Positions 36,501 to 45,467 of a stretch of DNA of 64,000 nucleotides are shown one piece after another (position 1 is the first letter of the stretch; each line of letters opens with the position of its first letter). The notes beneath the pieces are model-generated. The model searched no databases, had not been told where the DNA came from, and worked only from the letters and a program-made list of their open reading frames with translations. Source of the DNA: CAZAYP01 sp964489425 [NCBI: uncultured Verrucomicrobiota bacterium] (GTDB taxonomy: Bacteria > Verrucomicrobiota > Kiritimatiellia > RZYC01); assembly GCA_964489425.1 (NCBI GenBank), contig CAZAYP010000015.1:19450-83449 (forward strand). Reading direction: 5' to 3'. The translations under genes were made by a program, and so were the position numbers.

Positions 36501-39500
36501 GCCGGACAGCGGAACCGGCACGGGCCAGAGCGACCAGGTGGCCGTCACCTTCCATCCTTTGGGTTCCGCCGGCGCCTATACCGGGCGGGTCACGGTCAGC
36601 GGTGCCGGCACGACCGCGACGGTCGTGGCCAGCCTGGTCATGACCGATCCGCGCACCAATGCGCCGATATTGGCCGTGGCGCCGACCAACCTGGCTGCGT
36701 CCCTGCGCTGGGGCAATAACACCACCAATCTTATCCTGCGCATTTGGAACGCGGGCGGGCAGACCCTGCGCTACAGCTTCGCCGGAATGACGAACTGGTT
36801 GGCGATTCGACCCCAGCAACAGGGTAGCAGCCAAAGCGAAACCGATGACTACCAGTGCGTGTTTTCCAGCGCCGGTCTGACCCAGGGCGTGTATCGCGGC
36901 AGCCTGCGCATCACGGTCCAGGGCGGCCCGCAGCGCGACATTCCTTTCCGGTTGACCGTCAATGACCCGATCTGGTGCGGCCTGACCGTGCGCACGGACC
37001 CGTCGTTCCTGTGGCAGCACGGCGCGGTGACCGTGTCCCCGGCCGGCCCGTCCTACCCGCAGGGCACCCTGGTCACCCTGACCGCCGCGGCGACCATGAG
37101 CAATTATACCTTCAATGCCTGGACCGGCGCGGTTCGTACCAGCCAGCGGGTGTTGACCTTGACCCTGACCAACGAGACCGTCGCCCAGGTCTACGCCACC
37201 TATTTCCCCCCCACGGGCATCGGCGGCTATATCCGGAGCGCCAGGGACGGCCGCTTGTTGCCCGGCGCCATCGTGACCTATGTCAACGACGCCCTCAACC
37301 TGAGCTGGCTCACGGGCGCGAATGGTTATTACCACATCAATACGATGCCCAACCCGGGCCGCGAGATGCTGCGGGTGGAGCGGCCGGGCTATGAGAACCT
37401 TGCCTATTTTTTCACTTCGCAGCAGTACGCCACGATCTGGACCAATTTCAGGCTGACGCCGGCCATCTTTGGCAACATCCGGGCCCGCCAACTGCCGGGC
37501 TGGCGCAAGGTGGAAATCGTCTATGACCTGTTGGGCGTGAGCAACGATCAGTACGAGGTTGCGCTGGAAATCTCGCCGGATAATGGCCAGACCTGGGATG
37601 TGCCGGTGCTGCATCTGGGGGGCGATGCCAACCGGCGGGTGCGCGCGGGCAACGATCGCGTCGCCATCTGGGACGCCGGGCAAGACTGGCCGGACCAGTA
37701 CAACGCCACGATGAAAGTGCGTTTGTCTGGCGAAGGGGTGACCAAGAATTCGCCAGCGTTTGCGCTGGATACCCGGGGCCGGGAGAATTGGCGTCTGCGG
37801 GCGTGGATCGATAAGAACGATAATCAGACGTTTGATGTGGGCGAGGAAGCCGGCAATGCCGAGGTGTATTATCGCGGCCGCACCACCAACGAACTCCGAG
37901 GCCGCACGGCCGCGGACGGGTTTTTCACCGTCCGCAATACGGCGCGCGCGGCCGAAAAGATCTTCATTCGCAAAGTCATTTACACGGACGAGCGCGCCAA
38001 GGACCCCGTGCGCTGGTTTGACAACCAGGCGCTGGCCATCTGGATGGACAGCGATACGCCAGGTCCGGCCGGCCAGGCGCGGAACCAGTGGGATGGCACC
38101 TGGCGCACGCGCGACCTGACCGCCAGCAACATCACCGCGGACGTGGATCTCGAGAACCCGGTCTATGTGCAATTGGCGCACCCCATCTTCCAGTGGGACC
38201 TGGTCATGGCCGTGCATGCGAACGATCCGGCCGCGTTTCTCAGCGCCTTTACCAACGGCGGCGCGGCCAGCGTATCCCGATTCCTCTACCAGATGACCGA
38301 TGGCCAGATGAAACTCGGCATGGTCTGGGTGTTCCGCGAGGATGATGAAGGCACCCATGATTTCCGGCAGTCGGATGTCTGGGTACGCCCGGGGTCCCGG
38401 ATTGGCCGGGCCACGGTCAACGGCATCCGTAGCGGCGACAATGATACCGCGATCTTGCTGGGGGAAAGTTGGGGCACCAACAATACCCATAACCCTCGAC
38501 CGCCTACTCACTACACCTGGTATCGCACCATGGGCCACGAAATGGGCCATTACATCCTGGGGATTTACGATGAATACATCAGCGGGGTTGGCGGGAGCGG
38601 CGCGGACGTCGCCGCCTGGAAAGCCTATCGCGCCAGCCATAGCAACGACATTCCTGAAAATTACGGCCTGATGGACAAACAGTACAACGCGGCGGACCTG
38701 TCGTCCTGGAAAGATTACCTGCCGGCGTACCAGCGGCCTACCAACAATCTGCTTTTCCTGTCGAGCCCGGAGTGGATGGCCGTCCGCAGGACGATGACCG
38801 ATCAGATTTTCATGCTGACGCTGCGTGCCAACGCCGACTTTTATCCCGGTTGGGCCTGGGTGGACCGCTTCTTCTCGGATTATTATAACGATTATCCCGT
38901 CCGTTTGATCACCCCGCCCTATGGCTTTTTCCGCAACGGGGTCTCCACCTCCAGCGACCGGCCCGGTAGCACCAATATCCCGGCGCCGTACGTGTCGTGC
39001 TCGGTTTATGGCGAAGGGTTCGACGACACCGCCCGGCGCCAGGCGCCCGGTGAATTTGCCGCGGCGTCCATCCAACTCCAGGTCTACCAGGGCCAGGATC
39101 CGGCGCCCGGCGCCCAGGTCGTACTGCAACCGGCCGGCGTCGATTTTATCCGTCGCGTGGGCGTAACGGATCCGGCCGGGAAGTTCACCCTGGCCAGCGC
39201 GCAGCCCGGCGATCGCGTGGCGGTGGTCGGTCAGGGTGCCCGCGTTGAGCATATCGTCACGGAACAGGATGCGACCGCGCCGGTCATCCTGCAATTGGCG
39301 CCGCGCCGCCTGCAGCCGGCCGCGGAAGCGTTGGGCGCGGTGATCAGCGGCTACCTGACCAGCCAGACCAACTTTATCATCATGGTCCAAGCCAGCCAGG
39401 CCCTGGTTACGAATCCCGTGGTAACGGTCTATCCTTACAACAGCCGCGGTGTCAGCGTAGCCATGACCGCGGCCGGGGCTACTGTTTATACGGGCGTGGT

Positions 39501-40977
39501 GGCCCTGGCCGGGATTGGCGAGGGTTCTGTCAGTATCCTGTGCCAGGCAGCGGGCGGCCAAACCTGGAGCACGCTCGACGACTTCCTGGTGGGCACGGTC
39601 GATCAAATCATGGGCACCTTCTATTCCCGGGATGGCTTCATCACGGCCGGGATCAGCTTCACGGGAACGCCGGAGACGGCGGCGGCCTTGATCTACCAGG
39701 GTCACGGCCCCATCATCAGCGCGCCGGGCGGCAGCGCGTCCGACCAGGTCGGGGACTTGATTTTCGTGGCCCTGCGGGAAGACGCCCATCCCGTGGTCCC
39801 TGAAACGCTGGCGCTGAATATAATTTACTGGGACACCCGGCTGGAAGGCCGGGACCTGAATTCTCTGCGGTTGGGCCGCTGGACCAACAGCGGTTGGGAA
39901 ATTCGGTCCAGTGCCATGACCCCAGAATCGCAGGCGCTATCGGCCCCGCAACTACCGCTAGGCGCATTCACACTGTTCGCTGATCCGGCCACGGACACCA
40001 ATCCGCCGTCCGCCATCACGGACCTGCTGGCCGCAACCGGCGCCGACACCTACAAGATCGACCTGCAGTGGAGCGCGCCGGGTGGCGACGGCACCAACGG
40101 GCTGGCCCTGTATTACGATATACGCTACAGCACCGCCGAGATCACCACCAACAACTGGTATGAGGCGCTGCAATTTAATCCAAGCCTCACGCCCCAGACT
40201 TATGGTGCCATGGAAAACGCGAGCCTGCCCATGCCGGCCCCGGACACCGTGTACTATTTCGCCGTGCGCGCGGTGGATGCGTCAGGCAACATGGCCCCCC
40301 TGTCCAACCTGTCGGCGGCTCGCTCGCAAGTCACCGACAGCGACCAGGACGGTTTGCCGGACCAGTGGCTCGCCTCGGTCAATGCCGTGGCCGGCCAGCC
40401 CATGGGCCCGAGCGATGACCTGGATGGCGACGGCCTGACCACCCTGGACGAGTATCTGGCCAAGACCGATCCCAATGCGTGGGACAGCGACGGCGACACC
40501 ATGGCGGATGGCTGGGAACTGGAGCATGGTCTGAACCCGCTGGCCGTGGCGGATGCGGAGTTGGATAGCGACGGGGATGCCATCCTTAACGGGCAGGAGT
40601 ATGGTTACGGCACGGACCCGAACGCGGCCGATACGGACGGCGACCGCTTCGACGACGGCACGGAACTCGCCATGGGCACCGACCCCTTGAGCTACACGTC
40701 GAGCCCCGGCCAACTGATGGTCCACCTGGCGCCCACCGAGGCCGTTGACGCCGGCGCCCGCTGGCGCCTCACCACGGGCACGTACACCAACTGGCAGACA
40801 CCCTCGTCCGCCATCCTGAGCACGGGCAGTTACACGCTGGCGTTCCGGAACATCAGCGCCTGGTCCGCGCCGACCCAACAGGTGTTCAATATTTATGATG
40901 GCGCCGAGATCAGCGTCACCGGCGTCTACCTGCGCCTCATGACCAGCCTGCCGTGGCTGATCTTGTTGGGAGATTGA
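33526..40977 (+). CDS. Giant secreted multidomain protein with BACON-like repeats and HExxH protease motif
   Basis: Up to 2483 residues. ATG 33526 is immediately after GGGGAGG; a GTG at 33532 has better spacing (6) and may be the true start. Signal peptide about 1-33. About six BACON-like beta-sandwich repeats ('W..v.p..G.s.g....v.v....l..G.y.g.v.i') fill 35-560; a TolB/PD40-like propeller part (FQSNQSGSDDIWMMDPDGS, about 565-830) follows, then more BACON-like units to about 1140 and a carboxypeptidase-regulatory-like domain (about 1230). Residues 1671-1675 are HEMGH in GHEMGHYILGIYDEY, an HExxH zinc site followed by DE as in CLCA-type metalloproteases. Fibronectin-like (about 2160) and calcium-type repeats (DSDQDGLPD..., about 2270-2390) end the protein. 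Likely secreted, possibly proteolytic. Confidence 0.75.
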   Translation: MSVSLVYRRSGKLGVFVSGVWFLFSGCLGAGYGDLVVSTNVLQHQVPQATYIAADHIQVWNQHATDEVPFYATANVGWLRVAPTHGVCSSNLAGAVAVEYDTVQMAAGTNRGMVVLSSPNVTNPPVVVTVDLIITPLAVVPRIQPARLTAQVVVGTTTSFTQRVEVWNGGSLTGELRYALSADTIAGWLALAGPTNGVSYGELHNHTVVFSNLAGLAIGSHWGNVTVRDAGGSGWASALVTLEVTPPIASVGVSTNQLQAAAAQGHNATDQSFGLWNAGGGELGYTLDRSDTWLAVTPGGGTSTGEINQVTVGFETAQLAPGSYYGAVMIFASNSVNPLPLTIPVSLVITQAAAVIAVAPGAATNSLPAGGGSITQQWAVWNSGTGMMAYALSANQPWLTLAPTNGSSAGARQAHNVTINSAGLREGAHTGVVTITAATAANTPHNAPIILQVAANLARDPILLTNSVSQGLNAPDRSFAVSNAGSTNPVAYQLASTVDWLRLADTNGVVAGGTNAVTVTFLTTNLTRRIHFGEIRLRPVAPAGPVYTVLVRLEVTEPVGYFAEKIVFQSNQSGSDDIWMMDPDGSHVVPLIQGPGAQTQPRISPDGTRLAYLDDAADQSRLVVRDLTTGFENQVSPLISYDWSADSRALIGTRPGQRVSSLWQVGLENEVPRQIVAFSGHVAMFGAQKIAPFDLYFTLDPNWLPNTVINVFHPATSTYAPLYSPDQRYERDGRISPDGMLLSYAKAANQTNGPYRIALFDVNSRRERFLTAPGGASDYTPAFSPAQDALAFARTYFATDSAIVRIGTNGLGETVLLRDGAFNSSPDWGLLFINTTEDPLLAVAPRAFTNSVLAGDDRDFQNTFEIWNATNGTLTFDISNTAAWCWSSLASGYSTGQHKTVTLRYNAKTLAAGVYTGRLVIAANAANAPQEVTLRLNVTSPPPVLYVIPNTLAANLEVTATNTSPKYFFVANQGFGSMSYTVSVNQAWLTVAPDSGTGTGQSDQVAVTFHPLGSAGAYTGRVTVSGAGTTATVVASLVMTDPRTNAPILAVAPTNLAASLRWGNNTTNLILRIWNAGGQTLRYSFAGMTNWLAIRPQQQGSSQSETDDYQCVFSSAGLTQGVYRGSLRITVQGGPQRDIPFRLTVNDPIWCGLTVRTDPSFLWQHGAVTVSPAGPSYPQGTLVTLTAAATMSNYTFNAWTGAVRTSQRVLTLTLTNETVAQVYATYFPPTGIGGYIRSARDGRLLPGAIVTYVNDALNLSWLTGANGYYHINTMPNPGREMLRVERPGYENLAYFFTSQQYATIWTNFRLTPAIFGNIRARQLPGWRKVEIVYDLLGVSNDQYEVALEISPDNGQTWDVPVLHLGGDANRRVRAGNDRVAIWDAGQDWPDQYNATMKVRLSGEGVTKNSPAFALDTRGRENWRLRAWIDKNDNQTFDVGEEAGNAEVYYRGRTTNELRGRTAADGFFTVRNTARAAEKIFIRKVIYTDERAKDPVRWFDNQALAIWMDSDTPGPAGQARNQWDGTWRTRDLTASNITADVDLENPVYVQLAHPIFQWDLVMAVHANDPAAFLSAFTNGGAASVSRFLYQMTDGQMKLGMVWVFREDDEGTHDFRQSDVWVRPGSRIGRATVNGIRSGDNDTAILLGESWGTNNTHNPRPPTHYTWYRTMGHEMGHYILGIYDEYISGVGGSGADVAAWKAYRASHSNDIPENYGLMDKQYNAADLSSWKDYLPAYQRPTNNLLFLSSPEWMAVRRTMTDQIFMLTLRANADFYPGWAWVDRFFSDYYNDYPVRLITPPYGFFRNGVSTSSDRPGSTNIPAPYVSCSVYGEGFDDTARRQAPGEFAAASIQLQVYQGQDPAPGAQVVLQPAGVDFIRRVGVTDPAGKFTLASAQPGDRVAVVGQGARVEHIVTEQDATAPVILQLAPRRLQPAAEALGAVISGYLTSQTNFIIMVQASQALVTNPVVTVYPYNSRGVSVAMTAAGATVYTGVVALAGIGEGSVSILCQAAGGQTWSTLDDFLVGTVDQIMGTFYSRDGFITAGISFTGTPETAAALIYQGHGPIISAPGGSASDQVGDLIFVALREDAHPVVPETLALNIIYWDTRLEGRDLNSLRLGRWTNSGWEIRSSAMTPESQALSAPQLPLGAFTLFADPATDTNPPSAITDLLAATGADTYKIDLQWSAPGGDGTNGLALYYDIRYSTAEITTNNWYEALQFNPSLTPQTYGAMENASLPMPAPDTVYYFAVRAVDASGNMAPLSNLSAARSQVTDSDQDGLPDQWLASVNAVAGQPMGPSDDLDGDGLTTLDEYLAKTDPNAWDSDGDTMADGWELEHGLNPLAVADAELDSDGDAILNGQEYGYGTDPNAADTDGDRFDDGTELAMGTDPLSYTSSPGQLMVHLAPTEAVDAGARWRLTTGTYTNWQTPSSAILSTGSYTLAFRNISAWSAPTQQVFNIYDGAEISVTGVYLRLMTSLPWLILLGD

Positions 40978-41159
40978 TACGAGGCATGCCGGCCGCGGTG
41001 CTGGCGGGCGAATGCCAGGATGCGCTCTTTCTGGATCGGCCAGTCGAGGCGGTTGAACCGGTCCATGGCAAAGCATTCCCCGGTGCGCCGGTCCATGGCC
41101 ACCAGGACGGTGAAGTCCGTGTGCTTTCGTCTCGTCCGCCGACCTCGAACCCAACGCAC
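40960..41159 (-). pseudogene. Phage terminase large subunit fragment
   Basis: Minus frame reads HTDFTVLVAMDRRTGECFAM then DRFNRLDWPIQKERILAFAR, matching the nuclease domain entry of Mu-like gp28 / large terminase proteins. The upstream ATPase part is absent and frames break on both sides. With the portal fragment at 33190-33387 on the same strand, the order terminase-then-portal is that of Mu-like phages. Confidence 0.45.
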
Positions 41160-41302
41160 CGGAAAATACCCTCGCGGTCCGCATCCAACACATGGCCTGT
41201 CCCGCGCATGCCAAGGCCATCGGCGCCCTGCTGGCCGACCTCAACCAACTCTATTTTCCCCACCCCGAAACCGGCATGCGCATGATCTGCGAACTGGCCT
41301 GA
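41130..41302 (+). pseudogene. Possible transposase C-terminal fragment
   Basis: The plus frame reads SADLEPNAPENTLAVRIQHM then ACPAHAKAIGALLADLNQLY and ends FPHPETGMRMICELA-stop. The pattern 'tLtVRiHhMa...h..ai..Ll..L......hPeTg.Rm' is like the end of a transposase family known from related genomes (recalled, not searched). No upstream part. It overlaps the terminase fragment, so the junction is a scar of several events. Confidence 0.3.
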
Positions 41303-41382
41303 CCCGCCACCCGATGGGCCAAATCATTTTCCGGCGAGATCAGGAAGTCTGTATTCGGGGAAAATATAGCGGAGATGGCGCA

Positions 41383-42261
41383 CTACGCCAGCGCGCGCGG
41401 CGGCTCCAGCACAAAAGCGCCGTTGGACCACGCGGCTCCGGCGTAATGCCAACCGCCTGCATCGCGGGTGAACGACCAGAATCCTTCCCGGCCCGCGTAG
41501 GTCAGCGACCCGGCGTTGAACACCGGCAACCGGCCGCCGGCCAGCCGGTAATGCTGGCGGCGGTGATTGTGCCCGTGAAGGACGACCACTCTTTCCTGCC
41601 GGCCGAGCAGTTCGATCATTGCCTCGCGGTTTTCCAGGTCGTGGAGATGACCGTGCTGGTCCAGGTTGTAGTGCAGGACACAAAACTTCTGGCGCGGCTT
41701 GACCTGCGGGTCGTTCAGCAGCGTACGCAGGGATTCCAGTTGGCCGGCCGGCACACGGCCGGTGGACCGCCATACCAGCGGGTTGGGCTTGGCGCTGTTG
41801 ACGAGGAGGAAGGCGATGTCATCGCCCAAGAGTTGGAGGATGGGGTAGCCGGTTTCGTCCTGCAGTTCCGGCCGGGCGCTAGCGAGCCAGTCGCCGAACG
41901 CGGCGGCGAACTGGGTGGCGTTGCGGGGCTCAGGCACGTAGCAGTCGTGGTTGCCGGGCAGCATCAGGAACAGCGGCGCCGCGGCGCGCAACGGCTCAAG
42001 CAGATGCCGGGCGGCCTGCAGTTCCGGGCGCATGCCGAGATGGGCGTAATCGCCTGAAACCACCAGCGCGTCCGGCGGGTTGGCGGCCAACCACTGGCGC
42101 ATGGCAGCCAGCTTGGCGGGTGCCGCCGCAAAATGGCGCCGGCGGCGCACCAGGTAGTTGAGGAGCCCGATCAGCCGCTTGCTGTTGGCTACGTCGCGCC
42201 AGCGCAGGTCGGCCAGCGGCACCGGGAAATGCAGGTCGCTGCAATGGACGATACGCGTCAT
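41383..42261 (-). CDS. Calcineurin-like metallophosphoesterase
   Basis: 292 residues from ATG 42261. All five metallophosphoesterase blocks are present: HCSDLHF, VVSGDYAHLG, MLPGNHDCY, VLHYNLDQHGH and VLHGHNHRR. The last block sits near residue 225 and is followed by FNAGSLTYAG. No signal peptide, so cytoplasmic. Substrates range from cyclic nucleotides to nucleic acids and phospholipids and cannot be chosen here. It follows the RND pump gene by about 90 bases on the same strand. Confidence 0.9.
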   Translation of the reverse strand: MTRIVHCSDLHFPVPLADLRWRDVANSKRLIGLLNYLVRRRRHFAAAPAKLAAMRQWLAANPPDALVVSGDYAHLGMRPELQAARHLLEPLRAAAPLFLMLPGNHDCYVPEPRNATQFAAAFGDWLASARPELQDETGYPILQLLGDDIAFLLVNSAKPNPLVWRSTGRVPAGQLESLRTLLNDPQVKPRQKFCVLHYNLDQHGHLHDLENREAMIELLGRQERVVVLHGHNHRRQHYRLAGGRLPVFNAGSLTYAGREGFWSFTRDAGGWHYAGAAWSNGAFVLEPPRALA

Positions 42262-42351
42262 GAGTTGGCGTTCACGCTGCCCTGATCCTGGAGCGCCGGC
42301 CATGGCGCAACCGGGCCCGGCCATGGATTATGGGTTCCGGATCGACCGCGG

Positions 42352-45300
42352 CTACTCCTGGCTCTTCTTCAAAACCTCGGGTTTCCACGCGTAGTCCCCA
42401 AATGGCGCCTTGAAGAAATAGGAATACAGCACCGGGCACAAGCCGAGCGTCAGCAAGGTGGCAAAGCCCAGGCCGAACATGATCGTATTGGCCATGGGCC
42501 GCCACATTTCGCCGCCGTTCAACGACAATGGCACCAGGCCGATCACCGTGGTGGTGGCGGTCATGAGGATCGGCCGCAGCCGGCGCTGGGCCGACACGAC
42601 AATCGCGTCCTGCGTGGTCTGGCCGCAGCCGCGTTCCAGCTCGATCCGGTCGATCATGATGATGGCGTTGTTGACCACCACGCCCATGAGGCTGATCAGG
42701 CCCAGGAAGGCCATGAACCCGAACGGCGCGTCCGAAATCCACAGGCCGAACACCACGCCCACCAGCATGGGCGGCACGGTCAGGATGATGATCAGCGGCC
42801 GCCGGATGGAGTTGAACTGACCGATCAGGATCAGGAGGATGATGCCCACGGCCAGGGGCAGGCCGGCCATGATGGAGTTCTGGGCGTCGGAGCTCTCCGC
42901 GTTCTCGCCGCTGATCTCCACGGTGTAGCCGTCCGCCCACTCCGGGCTGTTCACGAGCGCCGCGACCTTGGGCTCCAGGTCGGCGATGACTTCCGACGCA
43001 TACCGCCCCAGCACGTCGGCGCGGATTTCCATGTTGCGGATCTTGTCGCGGCGGATGATGTTGCTGGGCTCCCAGGTCAGCTTGGCATGGGCGATTTGCA
43101 GCAGCGGGATCCGCTTGCCCGTGTTGTAGGAGTACACGTTCATGCTTTCCACCTTGCCCAGGTCATTGCGGTACGCGCCCTCGGACCGGATCATGATGGG
43201 AATGACTTCCTTGCCTTCGCGGTACTCGGTGGCCTGCAGGCCGGACACCTGGGATTGCAGCGACGAAGCCACGTCGTAGCTGGTGAACCCCTGCAGGCGG
43301 GCCTGCTCCTGGTTGACCTCGACCTCCAGCTTCTTGACCCATTCGCCCCAGTTGTCGCGCACATTGATGGCGCCCGGCACGGAGACCAGCACGGCCGCGA
43401 GCTTGTCGCGCAGCTGATAAATCGTGTCGACGTTCTTGCCGGCAATGCGGATTTTCACGGGCGCGCCCACGGGCGGCCCGCTTTCCAGCTCCTTCACGGT
43501 GTAGTTACACTCGGGCATCTGGTCATCGAGGAACTGGCGCGCGCGGGCCATCAAGCCCGGCACGCTGGCGCGGTTGTGGGTGTTGACAATCACGTTGGCG
43601 TAGTTGGGGTTTTCCTGCTCGATGTTCAGCGCCAGCATCCAGCGCGGGCCACCCTCGCCAACAAAGGTGCCAACCGAGGCCACGTTGGTGTCGCTCATCA
43701 GCAACGCCTCCAACTGCGCCACGCGGTCGCGCGTGGTGCGGATGTCCGTGCCGTACGGCTGCCAGAAATCCACCATGAACATCTCGCGCTGGTTGGGCGG
43801 GAAGAAGATCGAGGGGATGAAACGGAAACAGTACAGGGACAGGACCAGCAGCACAATGGTCACCACCGTGAACGCAAAGCGATGGCGCAGGCTGGACACC
43901 AGCAAGCTCCGGTACAGCCGGTAAAAGAACCCGTCATACTGCTGGTTGCTGGCCTTGGGCTTCATGAAATAGTACGAGAGCAGCGGCATCATGGTCAGCG
44001 ACAACACCCACGAGCACAGCAGGGTGATGGTGATGACCTGGAACAGGGACACGCAGTACTCCCCGACATCCGACTGGGCCGTGGCAATGGGCAGGAACGC
44101 GACGATCGTGGTGAGCGACGAGGTCAGCAGCGGCAGCCACAGCTCCTTGACCGCCGCGGCGCAGGCGCTCAGGCGGTCTTCGCCCGCCGCCAGCCGCACC
44201 AGGATGTTCTCGCTGGTCACAATGCCGTTGTCCACCAGCATGCCGAGCGCGATGATCAGGGACGCGATGGACACGCTCTGCAGCTTGATATTGAACAGGG
44301 GCATGAGCGCAATGGTCATCAACATGGTCATGGGCACCAGCGATCCGGCAATCAGCCCCATGCGGATCCCGGCAAACACCAGCAGGATGACCACCACGTA
44401 AAAGAAAGAGTCCTTCAGGTTGCCCATGAACTCGTCAATCGCCCGGTCCACGTACTTGGGCTGGTACAGGAACACGTTCAGGTCAATGCCCACGGGCTGG
44501 CGGTCCTGGAGTTGGGCCACCAGCGCCTTGACCTGCAGCCCCATGTCCGTGGCTTTCTTGTCGGGCGGCATGCTCAAGGCCAGCATGATGCACGGCTGGT
44601 TGTTGTAGCGGGTCAAGGTCGTGGGCGGGTCCACGAAGCCGCGGCGGATGGTGCAGATATCGCCCAGCAGGATAGCTTCCGGCCGGCCGGCCACGCGCAT
44701 GGAGACATCCCTTACCTGGTCCAGATCCTTGAACTCGCCGCTGGCTTCGATGGCGATGCGATCCGGCCCCACGACCATTTCGCCGCCGGGCTGCAGCACG
44801 TTCTGGGCGCGCAGCATGTCGGCCAACTGGTTGGGGGCATAGCCCATCTCCGCCAGGCGCGCGTTGGAGAACTCCACGAAAATCCGTTCCGCCTGGGTGC
44901 CGTAGTAGTCCACCTTGGCCACGGTGTCCAGTCGCAGCAGCGCGTCGCGGACTTCGTCAGCGATGTCCTTGAGCTCGCGGTAGCTGTAACCATCGCCGGT
45001 CAGGGCCAGGACAATGGGGAACACGTCGCCGAACTCGTCGTTGACGTACGGGCCATAGACGCCTTCCGGCAGGTTGCGCTGCACATCGGCCATCTTGTTG
45101 CGCAGCCGCTGCCAAATGGGCTGCATGTCGTCATACTTGGCGTACACCTCGACCATCACCACCGAGAACCCGGTCATGGACTGGGAGGTGATGGTTTTGA
45201 CCTCGGTCATTTCCTGGATCTTTTTCTCGATCTTGTCCGTGACCAGCTCCTCCACTTTCTTGGGCGAGGCGCCGGGGAAATAGGCGGTGACCACGGCCAC

Positions 45301-45429
45301 GCGGATGATGAACTCCGGGTCTTCCAGGCGAGCCATGGAAAAAAACGTGCTCACGCCCGCGAAGGCCACCAGCAGCAGCGCCACGATGGTGGTCCGGTTG
45401 TTCTTGATGCACCAGGATCCGATATTCAT
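42352..45429 (-). CDS. RND-superfamily efflux permease (AcrB/HAE-like)
   Basis: 1025 residues, standard length. TM1 near the N-terminus (TTIVALLLVAFAGVSTFFSM), large periplasmic porter loop, TM2-6 (FFYVVVILLVFAGIRMGLIA, ALGMLVDNGIVTSENILVRL with the proton-relay Asp in TM4), TM7, second periplasmic loop, and TM8-12. The PxxxP-type porter motif (VAVVTAYFPGASPKKVEELV) is present. AAGGGGGGAG precedes the ATG. It pumps substrates from periplasm or inner membrane through the TolC-like partner, driven by protons. Encoded just after its adaptor. Confidence 0.92.
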   Translation of the reverse strand: MNIGSWCIKNNRTTIVALLLVAFAGVSTFFSMARLEDPEFIIRVAVVTAYFPGASPKKVEELVTDKIEKKIQEMTEVKTITSQSMTGFSVVMVEVYAKYDDMQPIWQRLRNKMADVQRNLPEGVYGPYVNDEFGDVFPIVLALTGDGYSYRELKDIADEVRDALLRLDTVAKVDYYGTQAERIFVEFSNARLAEMGYAPNQLADMLRAQNVLQPGGEMVVGPDRIAIEASGEFKDLDQVRDVSMRVAGRPEAILLGDICTIRRGFVDPPTTLTRYNNQPCIMLALSMPPDKKATDMGLQVKALVAQLQDRQPVGIDLNVFLYQPKYVDRAIDEFMGNLKDSFFYVVVILLVFAGIRMGLIAGSLVPMTMLMTIALMPLFNIKLQSVSIASLIIALGMLVDNGIVTSENILVRLAAGEDRLSACAAAVKELWLPLLTSSLTTIVAFLPIATAQSDVGEYCVSLFQVITITLLCSWVLSLTMMPLLSYYFMKPKASNQQYDGFFYRLYRSLLVSSLRHRFAFTVVTIVLLVLSLYCFRFIPSIFFPPNQREMFMVDFWQPYGTDIRTTRDRVAQLEALLMSDTNVASVGTFVGEGGPRWMLALNIEQENPNYANVIVNTHNRASVPGLMARARQFLDDQMPECNYTVKELESGPPVGAPVKIRIAGKNVDTIYQLRDKLAAVLVSVPGAINVRDNWGEWVKKLEVEVNQEQARLQGFTSYDVASSLQSQVSGLQATEYREGKEVIPIMIRSEGAYRNDLGKVESMNVYSYNTGKRIPLLQIAHAKLTWEPSNIIRRDKIRNMEIRADVLGRYASEVIADLEPKVAALVNSPEWADGYTVEISGENAESSDAQNSIMAGLPLAVGIILLILIGQFNSIRRPLIIILTVPPMLVGVVFGLWISDAPFGFMAFLGLISLMGVVVNNAIIMIDRIELERGCGQTTQDAIVVSAQRRLRPILMTATTTVIGLVPLSLNGGEMWRPMANTIMFGLGFATLLTLGLCPVLYSYFFKAPFGDYAWKPEVLKKSQE

Positions 45430-45467
45430 GTGTACACTCCCCCCTTGGCGGTTGGGCGGATTCGGGG

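Noticed and set aside
35404-39789. A very long open frame on the minus strand opposite the giant secreted protein
   Set aside because: Repetitive Arg/Gly/His-rich translation with no start site or motif; a by-product of high GC codon use on the plus strand.
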